DNA from: Roseomonas indoligenes
GTDB lineage: Bacteria; Pseudomonadota; Alphaproteobacteria; Acetobacterales; Acetobacteraceae
Direction: 5' to 3'
Assembly (NCBI RefSeq): GCF_017813365.1
Contig: NZ_JAGIZA010000011.1
Location: 1-64,000, forward strand
Length of the DNA stretch: 64,000 nt
Positions 8,357 through 17,489 of this stretch are shown piece after piece. How positions within the stretch are numbered: position 1 is the first letter of the stretch; every line of letters starts with the position of its first letter. Made by a program: the position numbers and the translations under genes. The notes below the pieces were generated by a model. That model ran no database searches. It saw only the letters and a program-made list of their open reading frames with translations, and was not told the DNA's origin.

Positions 8357-9478
8357 ATGAGCGTTGAACCCTTCCCCCTGATCGAGCTGAGCGGCAGCGC
8401 CGGGCAGCGCGGGCGTGATTACGGCCGGCAGGCCGCCGCGCGCGTCCGCCGGAGCATCGAGCACTACACGCTCCAGCTCGCGGCCGATGGGCACGGGGTG
8501 GAGAAGGTGCGGGGCTGGGCGCGGGACTTCCTGCCGCGGATCGAGGCTTTCGACCCCGCCTATATCGAGGAGATGCGCGGCATCGCCGAGGGCGCCGAGG
8601 TGCCCTTCGAGGACATCGTCCTGATCAATGCGCGGACGGAGGTGCTGCAGCTCGGCAAGCGCAACGCGGCCAGCAAGGACCCGGATGGCTGCACGGGCGT
8701 GGTGGTGCTGCCGGAGGCTTCCGCCGATGGCGCGCTGATCCACGCGCAGAACTGGGACTGGAAGAGCGAGTGCGCGGAGACGGGCGTGGTGCTGCGCATC
8801 CGCCGGGATGACGGGCCGGATATCCTGACCTTCGTAGAGGCCGGCGGGCTGGCGCGGGCGGGGCTGAACGCCGCCGGAATCGCGGTGACCGCCAACTACC
8901 TGCAGAGCGACCGGGATTACCGCAGCCTCGGCGTTCCCCTCGCGCTCATCCGCCGCAAGATGCTGGAGAAGGAGTTCGTGGCGCAGGCCTTCCACGCGGC
9001 CTACACCACGGTAAAATCGGCATCGAACAACATCATCGTCAGCCAGGCCGGCGGTGTGGCCATCAACTTCGAATGCGCGCCGGACGAGAGCTTCCAGGTT
9101 CACGCGACCAAGGGGCTGATCGTGCATGCCAACCACTGGATCAGCCCGGTGGCACTGTCCAAGCTGAAGGACACGGGCGTGGCGAGCACGCCGGACAGCC
9201 TGTACCGCGACATGCGCGTGCGGGGGCTGCTGGAGGCGCATGGGGGCGGGCTGGATGTTGCGAAGGTGAAGGAGGCGCTGTTCGACGACTACCAGCACCC
9301 CTGGTCCGTCTGCCGGCCGCCGCGGCTGAACAGCGCGGGCAATCTTTCTGCCACCGTCGCCATGCTCGTGATGCAGCCGGCGAAGGGGATCCTGGAGATC
9401 GCGCCGCTGCCGGCGCTGAACCGGCAGTTCACGCGCTACGACCTGTTCTCCACCGCCGAGGCGCGGGCCGCGGCATGA
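8357..9478 (+). CDS. C45 family peptidase / acyl-CoA:6-APA acyltransferase-like
   Basis: N-terminal-nucleophile hydrolase of the isopenicillin-N acyltransferase (C45) family, 373 residues. The likely nucleophile is C112 in the DPDGCTGVVV segment, exposed by autoproteolysis in known members. IHAQNWDW and NITVSQAGG-like text (SASNNIIVSQAGGVAINFE) also fit the family. Such enzymes hydrolyse or transfer acyl groups on peptide or amino acid amides. An upstream TTG would add 14 residues; ATG 8357 is preferred. Its stop overlaps the start of the peptide-binding protein (ATGA), linking cleavage to peptide uptake. No signal peptide is visible, so it probably acts in the cytoplasm on imported substrate. 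Confidence 0.85.
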   Translation: MSVEPFPLIELSGSAGQRGRDYGRQAAARVRRSIEHYTLQLAADGHGVEKVRGWARDFLPRIEAFDPAYIEEMRGIAEGAEVPFEDIVLINARTEVLQLGKRNAASKDPDGCTGVVVLPEASADGALIHAQNWDWKSECAETGVVLRIRRDDGPDILTFVEAGGLARAGLNAAGIAVTANYLQSDRDYRSLGVPLALIRRKMLEKEFVAQAFHAAYTTVKSASNNIIVSQAGGVAINFECAPDESFQVHATKGLIVHANHWISPVALSKLKDTGVASTPDSLYRDMRVRGLLEAHGGGLDVAKVKEALFDDYQHPWSVCRPPRLNSAGNLSATVAMLVMQPAKGILEIAPLPALNRQFTRYDLFSTAEARAAA

Positions 9479-11025
9479 GGAACGCCCTTCTCGCCGGCCT
9501 GGCGGCCGCTTCCCTTGTTGTTCTGCCCGCCGCCGCGCAGACCCCGCTGCGCGCCTCGCTGAACTCGGACATCCGCAGCACGCAGCCCGGCGGGAACCGG
9601 GACTTCAACACGGACAGCGTGATCCTGCACGTGGTGGAGGGGCTGGTCGCGCTGAACGAGCACGCGGCGCCGGTGCCGATGCTGGCGGAGAAGATGGAGC
9701 TGTCCGGGGACGGGCGGACCTATACCTTCACGCTCCGGCAGGGCGTGACCTTCCACAACGGCGCGCCGCTCACCTCCGCCGAGGTGCTGTGGAGCCTTCG
9801 CCGCTACATGGACCCCGCGACGAACTGGCGCTGCCTGCCGGACCTGAACGGGCGCTCGGGCCTGGCGAAGATCACGGAGATGGCGGCGCCGGATGCGCGC
9901 ACCGTCACGATCACGCTGGAGAAGCCGGCGGCGCTTTTCCTCTCCACTATCGCGCGGCCGGATTGCGGCAGCACGGGGGTCCTGCACCCGTCCTCGGTCG
10001 GGGCGGACGGGGCCTGGGTGAAGCCGGTGGGCACCGGGCCCTACAGCCTCGGCGAGTGGCGGCGCGGGCAGTATGTGGAGCTGGAGCGGTTCGAGGGCTA
10101 CGCCGCCCTGCCGGGCGAGCGGGACGGCTTCGCCGGCGGCAAGCGCGCGCTGATGCCCCGCATCCGCTTCGTCACCATTCCCGATTCCTCCGCGGCCAAG
10201 GCGGCGCTGCTGGCGGGGAACGTGGATGTGATGACGGACGTGCCGGGTCCGGAGTTGCCGGACCTGCGGGCCAACCGCGCGGTTCAGGTGCTGGCCGCGC
10301 CGAGCATGGGCGTGACGGCGCTGCTGCTGCAGACCCGCGACCCGCTGCTGAAGGACGAGCGCATCCGCCGCGCCATCGCGCTCGCGCTCGACGTGCCGGA
10401 GCTGGTCACCTCCATAGTCGGGGATGACGCGCCGGAGAATCCTTCCCCGCTGCCCTCCGCCAGCCCCTTCCGCAGCGAGGCGCAGACCCGCCGCCCCGCG
10501 CGGGACCTGGCGGCGGCGAAGCGGCTTCTGGCGGAGGCGGGCTATCGCGGCCAGCCCATCCGCATGATCACCAACCGGCGCTATCCCAATGTCTACGACG
10601 CTTCCGTCGCGGCGCAGGCGATGGCGGCGGATGCGGGGATCAAGATCGAGTTGGAGGTGCTGGATTGGGCGACGGAGCTGGACCGCTACACGCGCGGCGA
10701 CTACCAGGCCATGGCCTTCATCTACTCCCCGCGCCTCGATCCCTCCCTCTCCTACGAGATGATCTCCGGCCCGAAGGACACGCAGCCGCGCAAGGTGTGG
10801 GATGATCCGCAGGCGCTCGAGCTCATCCAGCGTTCCATGACGGTGACGGACGAGGCGGAGCGGCAGCGGATCTTCGACCGGCTCTACGGGATGTTCATGC
10901 AGCAGGTGCCGATGGTCGTCCTGTACAACCAGCCGGACTACATCGCGGTGCGGCAGGGCGTGACGGGCGTGCGGCCCTGGGCCTCGGGGCAGACGCGGCT
11001 CTGGGGCGTCGCGCGGGGCGGATGA
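9475..11025 (+). CDS. Peptide/nickel-type ABC transporter substrate-binding protein
   Basis: Periplasmic binding protein of the oligopeptide class (SBP family 5), 516 residues. The N-terminal signal peptide ends near VLPAAAQTP (about residue 23). The family pattern appears in HVVEGLVALNE, the YTFTLRQGVTFHNGAPLTSAEVLWSLRR block (about 78-108) and PVGTGPYSL. ATG 9475 overlaps the C45 stop by four bases, and the long upstream extension of the frame is only read-through of that gene. It feeds the two permeases and the fused ATPase that follow. The ligand is probably a short or acylated peptide, given the C45 enzyme; that is inference. Confidence 0.92.
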   Translation: MRNALLAGLAAASLVVLPAAAQTPLRASLNSDIRSTQPGGNRDFNTDSVILHVVEGLVALNEHAAPVPMLAEKMELSGDGRTYTFTLRQGVTFHNGAPLTSAEVLWSLRRYMDPATNWRCLPDLNGRSGLAKITEMAAPDARTVTITLEKPAALFLSTIARPDCGSTGVLHPSSVGADGAWVKPVGTGPYSLGEWRRGQYVELERFEGYAALPGERDGFAGGKRALMPRIRFVTIPDSSAAKAALLAGNVDVMTDVPGPELPDLRANRAVQVLAAPSMGVTALLLQTRDPLLKDERIRRAIALALDVPELVTSIVGDDAPENPSPLPSASPFRSEAQTRRPARDLAAAKRLLAEAGYRGQPIRMITNRRYPNVYDASVAAQAMAADAGIKIELEVLDWATELDRYTRGDYQAMAFIYSPRLDPSLSYEMISGPKDTQPRKVWDDPQALELIQRSMTVTDEAERQRIFDRLYGMFMQQVPMVVLYNQPDYIAVRQGVTGVRPWASGQTRLWGVARGG

Positions 11026-11969
11026 GCGCGACCTATGCCCTGAAGCGGCTGGCCTGGGCGCTGCCCACGCTGCTGCTCGTCGCGGTGGCGGTCTTTGCCC
11101 TCCTCCGCATGGTGCCAGGCGATCCGGCGCAGCTCATGCTCGGCGATGCGGCGGACGCGGTGCAGCTGGACGCGCTGCGGGAGACCATGGGGCTGAACCA
11201 ATCCCTTCCCGTGCAGTTCGCCCGCTGGCTTCAGGCGGCGCTGCGGGGCGATCTCGGGCGGTCCCTGGCGAATGACCAGGCGGTGCTGCCGCTGATCCTG
11301 GAACGGTTCCGGGTCACGGCCTCCATTGTCCTCGCCGCCGTGGCGCTGGCGGGGTTGATCGCGGTGCCGCTGGGCACAATCGCGGCCTGGAAGCAGAACA
11401 GCGCGCTGGACTTGGCCGTGGTGGGCGGCGCCACGCTGCTGCTCTCGATCCCCAGCTTCTGGCTGGGGCTTCTGATGCTGCTGTTCTTTGGGCTGAAGCT
11501 CGGCTGGGTGCCGGTGGTGGGCTATGTCGGCTTCGGGGAGGACCCCTGGCAGGCGCTGCTCTACGTGGCGCTGCCGATCGTGACGCTGACGCTGATCGAG
11601 ACGGGCGTGCTGACGCGCATGGCGCGCAGCGCGGCGATCGACGTGTTGCGGCTGGAATACGTGGCGCATGCGCGTTCCAAGGGGCTGCGGGAATCGACGG
11701 TGCTGCGCCGCCACGTGCTGCCCAACGCCTTCGCGCCCACCCTGACGCTGCTGGGCATCGTGCTCGGCAACCTGTTGGGCGGCATCGCGGTGATCGAGAC
11801 GGTCTTCACCCTGCCCGGGCTGGGCCGGCTGCTGGTGGACGGCATCACCGCGCGCGACTACCCGGTGGTGCAGGGCTGCATGCTCTTCGTCGCCACGATC
11901 TACGTGCTGGTGAACCTGCTGGTGGACCTGCTCTATCCGCTTTTCGACCCGCGCGTGGCGGCCGAGTAG
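11022..11969 (+). CDS. Peptide ABC transporter permease, DppB type
   Basis: First membrane subunit of the oligopeptide importer, 315 residues with six predicted membrane segments. FALLRMVPGDPAQLMLG near the N-terminus and the coupling-loop text YVAHARSKGLRESTVLRRHVLPNAFAPTLTLLG (about residues 207-240) are typical of DppB/OppB. Its ATG overlaps the binding-protein stop by four bases, and its TAG directly abuts the next permease start. It forms the channel with the DppC-type partner. Confidence 0.95.
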   Translation: MSATYALKRLAWALPTLLLVAVAVFALLRMVPGDPAQLMLGDAADAVQLDALRETMGLNQSLPVQFARWLQAALRGDLGRSLANDQAVLPLILERFRVTASIVLAAVALAGLIAVPLGTIAAWKQNSALDLAVVGGATLLLSIPSFWLGLLMLLFFGLKLGWVPVVGYVGFGEDPWQALLYVALPIVTLTLIETGVLTRMARSAAIDVLRLEYVAHARSKGLRESTVLRRHVLPNAFAPTLTLLGIVLGNLLGGIAVIETVFTLPGLGRLLVDGITARDYPVVQGCMLFVATIYVLVNLLVDLLYPLFDPRVAAE

Positions 11970-12782
11970 ATGCGCGTCCGGCTCAATGCGCTGATCGGCG
12001 GCGCGCTGACGGTGCTGGTGCTCGGCACCGCGGTCCTCTCCGCCTTCTGGACGCCGCAGAATCCGCTGCGCATTGCCATGCGCGCCCGGCTCAACGCGCC
12101 CTCCGCCGCGCACTGGCTCGGAACGGATGAGGTGGGGCGGGACGTGGTCAGCCGCCTCATGGCCGGTGCCGGCACCTCCTGCCTCGTCGCAGCCTTGACC
12201 GTGGTATTCGCGGTGGTGGTGGGCAGCCTTGTCGGCCTTCTCGCGGGCTTCGCGCGCGGCTGGGTGGACCGGCTGCTGATGCTGGTGAACGACGCGCTGC
12301 TGGCTTTTCCCGGCATCCTCCTCGCGCTCGGTCTGCTGGCGGTGATCGGGCCGGGGCCCTGGGGCATCGTGCTCGCCCTGGGGCTGGCCTATACGCCGAC
12401 CGTCGCGCGCATCGTGCGCGGGGCCGTGCTTTCGATCCGGGAGCGCGAGTTCGTCGAGGCCTCCCGCTCGATCGGTAATTCCGAGGCCTACACGATGATG
12501 CGGCACGTGCTGCCCGGCACCGTCTCGCCGCTCATCGTGCTGGCGACCAGCCTGTTTGGCTGGGCCATCCTGGCGGAGAGCGCGCTGAGCTTCCTCGGGC
12601 TCGGCGTGCCCCCGCCCGCGCCGACCTGGGGCAACATGCTCTCCGCCGCGCGGCCCTATCTCGAATCCGCTTCCTGGCTGGGCGTCGCGCCCGGCGCCTG
12701 CATCGCGCTCACCCTGCTCGGCGTGAACCTGCTGGGCGATGCGCTGCGGGATCGCCTGGACCCGCGGAGCCAGGCACGATGA
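11970..12782 (+). CDS. Peptide ABC transporter permease, DppC type
   Basis: Second membrane subunit, 270 residues. HWLGTDEVGRDVVSRLMAGAGTS (about residues 48-70) is the hallmark N-terminal text of DppC/OppC. The coupling loop REREFVEASRSIGNSEAYTMMRHVLPG follows at about 155-182. It starts immediately after the DppB-type stop with no gap, and its end overlaps the ATPase start by four bases. No unusual features. Confidence 0.95.
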   Translation: MRVRLNALIGGALTVLVLGTAVLSAFWTPQNPLRIAMRARLNAPSAAHWLGTDEVGRDVVSRLMAGAGTSCLVAALTVVFAVVVGSLVGLLAGFARGWVDRLLMLVNDALLAFPGILLALGLLAVIGPGPWGIVLALGLAYTPTVARIVRGAVLSIREREFVEASRSIGNSEAYTMMRHVLPGTVSPLIVLATSLFGWAILAESALSFLGLGVPPPAPTWGNMLSAARPYLESASWLGVAPGACIALTLLGVNLLGDALRDRLDPRSQAR

Positions 12783-14398
12783 GCCTCGCCCTGGAGAACC
12801 CCGTCGCCCGGGGCGCGGCGGGCGCGCCGTTGCTGGAGGTGGACGGGCTGCGGGTCGGCGCCGGCCGCTTCGCCGCGGTGGACGGCGTTTCCTTCGACAT
12901 CGCGCGGGGCGAGATCCTGGCGCTGGTCGGGGAGTCCGGCAGCGGCAAGACGGCGACGGGGCGCGCCATCCTCGGCCTGCTTCCGCCCGGGCTGGTCCGC
13001 ACCGCCGGCGCGATCCGGCTGGAGGGGGAGGATCTGGCCCGCGTCACCCCGGACCGGCTGCGCCAACTCCGTGGCGGCGCCATTGGGATGGTGTTCCAGG
13101 AGCCGATGGTCTCGCTGAACCCCGCCCTCACCATCGGCGCGCAGCTCGGCGAGGCGCTGGCGCTGCACAGCACGCTCTCGCCGGAGGCGCAGCGGGCGGC
13201 GGCCCTCGCCATGCTCCGCCGCGTCCGGATCGCGGATCCGGAGGGGTGCCTGCGCGCCTATCCGCACGAGTTCTCCGGCGGCATGCGCCAGCGCATCATG
13301 CTGGCGGCGGTGATGCTGCCAAAGCCCCGGCTGCTGATCGCGGACGAGCCGACGACGGCGCTGGACAACCTCGCCCAGGCCGAGATCCTGGACCTGATGG
13401 TGGAGCTGGCGCGGGACAACGGCACGGCCGTGCTGCTCGTCACCCACAATCTCGGCCTCGTCTCCCGCTATGCCGACCGGGCGCTGGTGATGCAGCGCGG
13501 CCGGGTGGTGGAGGAGGGGCCGGCGCGCGGGCTGCTGGCGAACCCGCGGCAGGACTATACGCGCCTTCTTGTCTCGGCCATGCCGCAGCGCCTGCCGCGG
13601 CCCGCGCGGGAGCCGGGCGAGGTGCTGCTGGAGGCGCGCGGGCTGGTGGTGGAATATCCCGGCCGCGCCCGGCTGTTCCGCCGCCTGCCGGGCAAGCGCG
13701 CCGTGGCGGGCGTGAACCTGGAGATCCGGCGCGGGGAGACGGTGGCGCTGGTGGGCGGCAGCGGTTCCGGCAAGACCACGCTGGGGCGCGCGGTGCTGCG
13801 GTTGGTGCAGCCCACGGGCGGCAGGCTGCTTTTCCGCGGGCAGGACATCACCCGCGCGCGGGGGGACGCCTTCCGTGACTTCCGGCTGGCCTGCCAGATT
13901 GTCTTCCAGGATCCCTATTCCTCCCTCGACCCGCGGCAGCGGGTGGGGGAGATCGTGGCGGAGCCCCTGCGGCACGAGCCCGGCCTTTCCGCCGCCGGGA
14001 AGCTGGCGCGGGTGGCGGAGACTTTCGAGGCGGTGGGGCTGCCCGGCATGGACGGGCGGCTGCCGCACCAGCTCTCCGGCGGGCAGCGCCAGCGCGTGGC
14101 GATCGCGCGCGCCATCGTCCGCCGGCCGGAACTGGTGGTGGCGGACGAGCCGGTGAGCGCGCTGGACATGACCGTGCAGAAGCAGATCCTGGCCCTGATC
14201 CGCCGGCTGCAGGCGGAGCGGGGCTTTGCCTGCCTCTTCATCTCCCACGATCTCGGCGCCGTGGCGGAGGTGGCGGACCGGGTGCTGGTGATGGAGAACG
14301 GCGTCATCGTCGAGCAGGGGGCGCGGGACGCGGTGTTCGACACCCCGCAGCACCCCTATACGCGCGCCCTGCTGGATGCCACGCCGCGTCTCTCCTAA
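12779..14398 (+). CDS. Fused peptide ABC transporter ATPase (DppD-DppF type)
   Basis: One polypeptide of 539 residues with two ATPase domains, doing the work of separate DppD and DppF subunits. Domain 1 has Walker A GESGSGKTA, signature FSGGMRQR and Walker B LLIADEP. Domain 2 starts near residue 285 and has Walker A GGSGSGKTT, signature LSGGQRQR and Walker B LVVADEP. Such fusions are common in alphaproteobacteria. ATG 12779 overlaps the DppC-type stop. The GntR regulator starts 10 bp downstream, so the operon carries its own control gene at the 3' end. Confidence 0.94.
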   Translation: MSLALENPVARGAAGAPLLEVDGLRVGAGRFAAVDGVSFDIARGEILALVGESGSGKTATGRAILGLLPPGLVRTAGAIRLEGEDLARVTPDRLRQLRGGAIGMVFQEPMVSLNPALTIGAQLGEALALHSTLSPEAQRAAALAMLRRVRIADPEGCLRAYPHEFSGGMRQRIMLAAVMLPKPRLLIADEPTTALDNLAQAEILDLMVELARDNGTAVLLVTHNLGLVSRYADRALVMQRGRVVEEGPARGLLANPRQDYTRLLVSAMPQRLPRPAREPGEVLLEARGLVVEYPGRARLFRRLPGKRAVAGVNLEIRRGETVALVGGSGSGKTTLGRAVLRLVQPTGGRLLFRGQDITRARGDAFRDFRLACQIVFQDPYSSLDPRQRVGEIVAEPLRHEPGLSAAGKLARVAETFEAVGLPGMDGRLPHQLSGGQRQRVAIARAIVRRPELVVADEPVSALDMTVQKQILALIRRLQAERGFACLFISHDLGAVAEVADRVLVMENGVIVEQGARDAVFDTPQHPYTRALLDATPRLS

Positions 14399-14408
14399 TG
14401 CGGCTCGA

Positions 14409-15293
14409 ATGACCGACCTGGACGCCACCCCGCTGCGCCGGAACCTGGCGCGCGACATCCTGGACCTGCTGCGCGAGCGCGGGGCCGAGCCGGGGGAGCG
14501 GCTGAGCCGCCCGGCCCTGGCCGAGGCGCTCGGCGTTTCCCGCACGCCGGTGAACGGGGCGCTGGCGCTGCTGGAGGAGCTGGGGGCGGTGCAGACCGAG
14601 GGGCGCGCGGTGCGGCTGCGGAGCCTCGACCTCGATCCCGCAGCGCTGGGTGATGGCGCCGGGGAGACGGGGGTCGCGCGGCTGCTGGTGGCGATCGCCC
14701 GCGCCCGGGCCGACGGCACGGTGCCGGACGAGGTCTCGGAGCGGCAGCTGGCGCAGCATTTCGGCGTCGGCCGCGGCGTGGCGGCGCAGGCCCTGGCGCA
14801 TCTGGCGGAGGGGGGCGTGGTCAGCCGCAACCGCGGGCATGGCTGGCGCTTCACGGCGGGCTTCGCCTCGGGCGCCGAGCGGGCCGCCTCCTACCGCTTC
14901 CGCATGCTGATCGAGCCGGCGGCGCTGCTGGAGCCGGGCTTCGCCCTGCCGGCGGGCTTCGCCACGCGGATGCGGCGCGAGCACGGGCGCTTTCTCGACC
15001 GCGTGTGGACCGATGACAGGGCCGTGGCCTTCTACGAGATCAATGCGGCCTTCCATGCGGGGCTGGCCGAGGCCTCGGGCAACCGTTTCATCGCGGCGGC
15101 GGTGGTGCAGCAGAACCGGGCCCGCACCCTGTCCAATTACTCCTGGCGCGTGCCGCCGGACCGGGTGGCGGTGAACGTGCGGGAGCACCTGGCCATCCTC
15201 GACTGCCTGCAGGAGGGCGACCGGGAGCGGGCGGCGCTGCATATGCGGCTGCATCTGGCCGGTGCCATGGCGCTGCGGCCCGCCGAGGACTGA
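14409..15293 (+). CDS. GntR family regulator with two winged-helix domains and FCD domain
   Basis: Transcription factor of 294 residues. Two DNA-binding-like modules are visible in tandem. The first (about 10-70) reads LSRPALAEALGVSRTPVNGALALLEELGAV. The second (about 93-155) reads VSERQLAQHFGVGRGVAAQALAHLAEGGVV. An FCD-type ligand domain (about 165-290) follows, with NAAFHAGLAEASGN and EHLAILDCLQEGD. Ordinary FCD regulators have one winged helix and about 220-250 residues. An in-frame upstream start overlapping the ATPase gene is possible, but ATG 14409 gives the natural first helix. It probably controls its own peptide-uptake operon; the inverted repeat at 8319 is the candidate operator. 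Confidence 0.87.
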   Translation: MTDLDATPLRRNLARDILDLLRERGAEPGERLSRPALAEALGVSRTPVNGALALLEELGAVQTEGRAVRLRSLDLDPAALGDGAGETGVARLLVAIARARADGTVPDEVSERQLAQHFGVGRGVAAQALAHLAEGGVVSRNRGHGWRFTAGFASGAERAASYRFRMLIEPAALLEPGFALPAGFATRMRREHGRFLDRVWTDDRAVAFYEINAAFHAGLAEASGNRFIAAAVVQQNRARTLSNYSWRVPPDRVAVNVREHLAILDCLQEGDRERAALHMRLHLAGAMALRPAED

Positions 15294-15339
15294 ACTTCGG
15301 CCCTGCGCCGAGCCTTCCTGGTCGCCGGAAGCCCCAGCC

Positions 15340-15789
15340 CTACCGCCTGGCCTGGAAGAAAGCCCGCAGCAGGGCCGCCGCCTCGCTCTCCCGCATGCCG
15401 CCCACCACCTCCGGCACGTGGTGGCAGGAGGGGGCGGCCAGCACGCGCGCGCCGTGCTCCACCCCGCCTCCCTTGGGGTCGTAGGCGCCGAAGACGACGC
15501 GCCGGACCCGGAAGAAGGAGATGGCCTGGGCGCACATGGGGCAGGGCTCCAGCGTCACCCAGAGCGTGGCGTCGGCCAGCCATTTCGCGCCCCGCGCGGC
15601 CGCGGCGGCACGCAGGGCCAGCATCTCCGCATGGGCGGAGGGGTCGTGCCGGGCCTCCACCTCGTTGCCCGCGCGGGCCAGGATCCGGCCGGCGGCGTCG
15701 GTCACCACGGCGCCCACGGGCACCTCGCCCCGGGCTCCGGCGGCGCGGGCTTCCTCCAGCGCCAGCGCCATGGGCGCGGCCTCCGTCAT
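15340..15789 (-). CDS. tadA: tRNA-specific adenosine deaminase (TadA-type nucleoside deaminase)
   Basis: Zinc-dependent deaminase, 149 residues, converting adenosine 34 of tRNA-Arg(ACG) to inosine. The zinc-site motifs HAE (53-55) and PCPMC (C83, C86) are intact, with the surrounding LWVTLEPCPMCAQAI typical of TadA. The end ...FFQARR is near the usual length. It stands alone on the minus strand between the GntR gene and the amidotransferase. A guanine or cytosine deaminase relative is less likely but not excluded. Confidence 0.88.
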   Translation of the reverse strand: MTEAAPMALALEEARAAGARGEVPVGAVVTDAAGRILARAGNEVEARHDPSAHAEMLALRAAAAARGAKWLADATLWVTLEPCPMCAQAISFFRVRRVVFGAYDPKGGGVEHGARVLAAPSCHHVPEVVGGMRESEAAALLRAFFQARR

Positions 15790-15858
15790 GTCATTCCCAT
15801 GGTCGGCCCTTCATGCGCCGCTTGTGGACTGGGGGGCGCACGCTCTACCAACCCCTGC

Positions 15859-16593
15859 ATGACTGCACGACCCCTGATTGGCCTGACCCTCGATGCCGAG
15901 GAACCGGGTGGATACTCCAAGCTGCCCTGGTACGCGCTGCGGCGGAACTATTTCGGCGCCGTGGCGGCGGCGGGGGGGCTGCCCGTGGCCCTGCCGCACG
16001 ATCCCGCCCTGGCCGATGCCTATCTGGACCGGCTGGACGGGCTGCTGGTGACCGGCGGCGCCTTCGACGTGGACCCCGCCCTGTATGGCGGCGGGGACCG
16101 GCACGAGACGGTGGTGCTGAAGGAGGGGCGAACGGCCTTCGAGATCGAGATCCTGCGCGGCGCGCTGCGGCGGGACATGCCGGTGCTGGGCATCTGCGGG
16201 GGGGAGCAGCTGTTGGCGGTGGCCCTGGGCGGCACCCTGATCCAGCACATCCCTGATGCCGTGCCGGACGCCCTGGCGCATGAGCAGCCCAATCCCCGCA
16301 CGGAGCCGGGGCATGAAGTGGCGCTGACCCCGGGCACCCTTCTTTCCCGCATTGTGGGCGCGCCTTCCATGGCCGTGAATTCCGCCCACCACCAGGCGGT
16401 GGACCGGCCGGGGGAGGGGGCGATCGTCAATGCCCGCGCCCCGGACGGGGTGGTGGAGGGGCTGGAGCACCCGGGCTACCGCTTCTGCCTCGGCGTGCAG
16501 TGGCACCCGGAATACCGGGTGGATGCGCGGGACGGTGCGATCCTGGACGCCTTCGTGGAGGCGGCGCGCGTTGCCGCCCGGCATGCCGCATGA
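15859..16593 (+). CDS. Class I glutamine amidotransferase-like hydrolase (PuuD-like)
   Basis: Gamma-glutamyl-gamma-aminobutyrate hydrolase family, 244 residues. The nucleophile elbow is GICGGEQ with C113, and the partner histidine and glutamate are in VQWHPE near the C-terminus. DGLLVTGGAFDVDPALYG matches the family's oxyanion strand. Such enzymes cleave gamma-glutamyl amides in polyamine catabolism or related routes. No Puu genes are nearby, so the substrate is open. ATG 15859 is chosen because it gives the standard RPLIGLT opening. The stop overlaps the start of the pseudouridine synthase. Confidence 0.87.
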   Translation: MTARPLIGLTLDAEEPGGYSKLPWYALRRNYFGAVAAAGGLPVALPHDPALADAYLDRLDGLLVTGGAFDVDPALYGGGDRHETVVLKEGRTAFEIEILRGALRRDMPVLGICGGEQLLAVALGGTLIQHIPDAVPDALAHEQPNPRTEPGHEVALTPGTLLSRIVGAPSMAVNSAHHQAVDRPGEGAIVNARAPDGVVEGLEHPGYRFCLGVQWHPEYRVDARDGAILDAFVEAARVAARHAA

Positions 16594-17489
16594 GCGGGGA
16601 AGGCACCCCCGACGATGCGCACGACCCTGCCCGGGGTGAGCGCATCGCCAAGTGGCTCGCCCGCGCCGGCGTGGCCAGCCGGCGCGATGCCGAGGCGCTG
16701 ATCGCCCAGGGCGTCGTCACGCTCAACGGCGCCGTGGTGCAGACCCCCGCCACCTTCGTGGCGGAGGGCGATGCCGTCCTCGTCCGCGGGCAGCGCGTGG
16801 GCGCGGCGGAGGTCACCCGCCTGTTCCGCTACCACAAGCCCGACGGGCTGGTGACGACCCACAAGGACCCCCAGGGGCGCCCCACCGTCTTCGAGCGCCT
16901 GCCCGCAGGCCTGCCGCGGCTGGTTTCCGTCGGCCGGCTGGACCTGACGAGCGAGGGGCTGCTGCTGCTGACGAATGACGGCGCCCTGGCCCGGCGGCTG
17001 GAGCTGCCCTCCAACGGCTGGTCCCGCCGCTACCGCGTGCGCGTGCACGGCAAGGTGCATGAGGGCGCGCTGGCCTGGCTGGCCCGGGGCATCACGGTGG
17101 AAGGGGTGAAGTACGGCCCTATCACGGCCGGGCTGGACAGCCGCCAGGGCACGAATGCCTGGCTCACCGTCACCCTGCAGGAGGGCCGGAACCGCGAGAT
17201 CCGGCGGGTGATGGAGCATCTGGGCCTGCACGTGACCCGCCTGATCCGCGTGGCCTACGGCCCCTTCCAGCTCGGCACCCTGCCGCCCGGCGCCGTGGAG
17301 GAGGTGAATGCCCGCACCCTGCGCGACGAGTTGGGCGTGACCACGGCCAAGCCCCGCATCCAGCGCGGCGTGGAGCGCGAGCCGCTGCCCCCGGCCGAAC
17401 CGGAGCCCCCCCGCAAGCGCGCCCCCCGCGCCCGGCGCGCGGGCGACCCGCACCGGACGCCCTGGGGGGCGAAGCCGCGGACGGAATGA
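16590..17489 (+). CDS. Pseudouridine synthase, RluB/RsuA family
   Basis: rRNA uridine isomerase, 299 residues. An S4 RNA-binding domain (about 17-65, RIAKWLARAGVASRRDAEALI) precedes the catalytic domain. GRLDLTSEGLLLLTND carries the catalytic aspartate D118. A basic, proline-rich tail of about 45 residues (PPRKRAPRARRAG) probably binds RNA. Family members modify 23S U2605 (RluB) or 16S U516 (RsuA); the tail and length favour RluB. The ATG overlaps the preceding stop by four bases, and the RsmD gene follows, forming an rRNA-modification pair. Confidence 0.9.
   Translation: MSGEGTPDDAHDPARGERIAKWLARAGVASRRDAEALIAQGVVTLNGAVVQTPATFVAEGDAVLVRGQRVGAAEVTRLFRYHKPDGLVTTHKDPQGRPTVFERLPAGLPRLVSVGRLDLTSEGLLLLTNDGALARRLELPSNGWSRRYRVRVHGKVHEGALAWLARGITVEGVKYGPITAGLDSRQGTNAWLTVTLQEGRNREIRRVMEHLGLHVTRLIRVAYGPFQLGTLPPGAVEEVNARTLRDELGVTTAKPRIQRGVEREPLPPAEPEPPRKRAPRARRAGDPHRTPWGAKPRTE

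Noticed and set aside
6833-9298. An 821-codon minus-strand frame as one long gene
   Set aside because: Only the 443 codons up to 8164 read as an aminotransferase; the rest is the complement of the C45 gene.
12656-14854. A 732-codon minus-strand frame opposite the ATPase fusion
   Set aside because: Low-complexity Arg/Ser/Ala text; the plus strand has full ATPase motifs.
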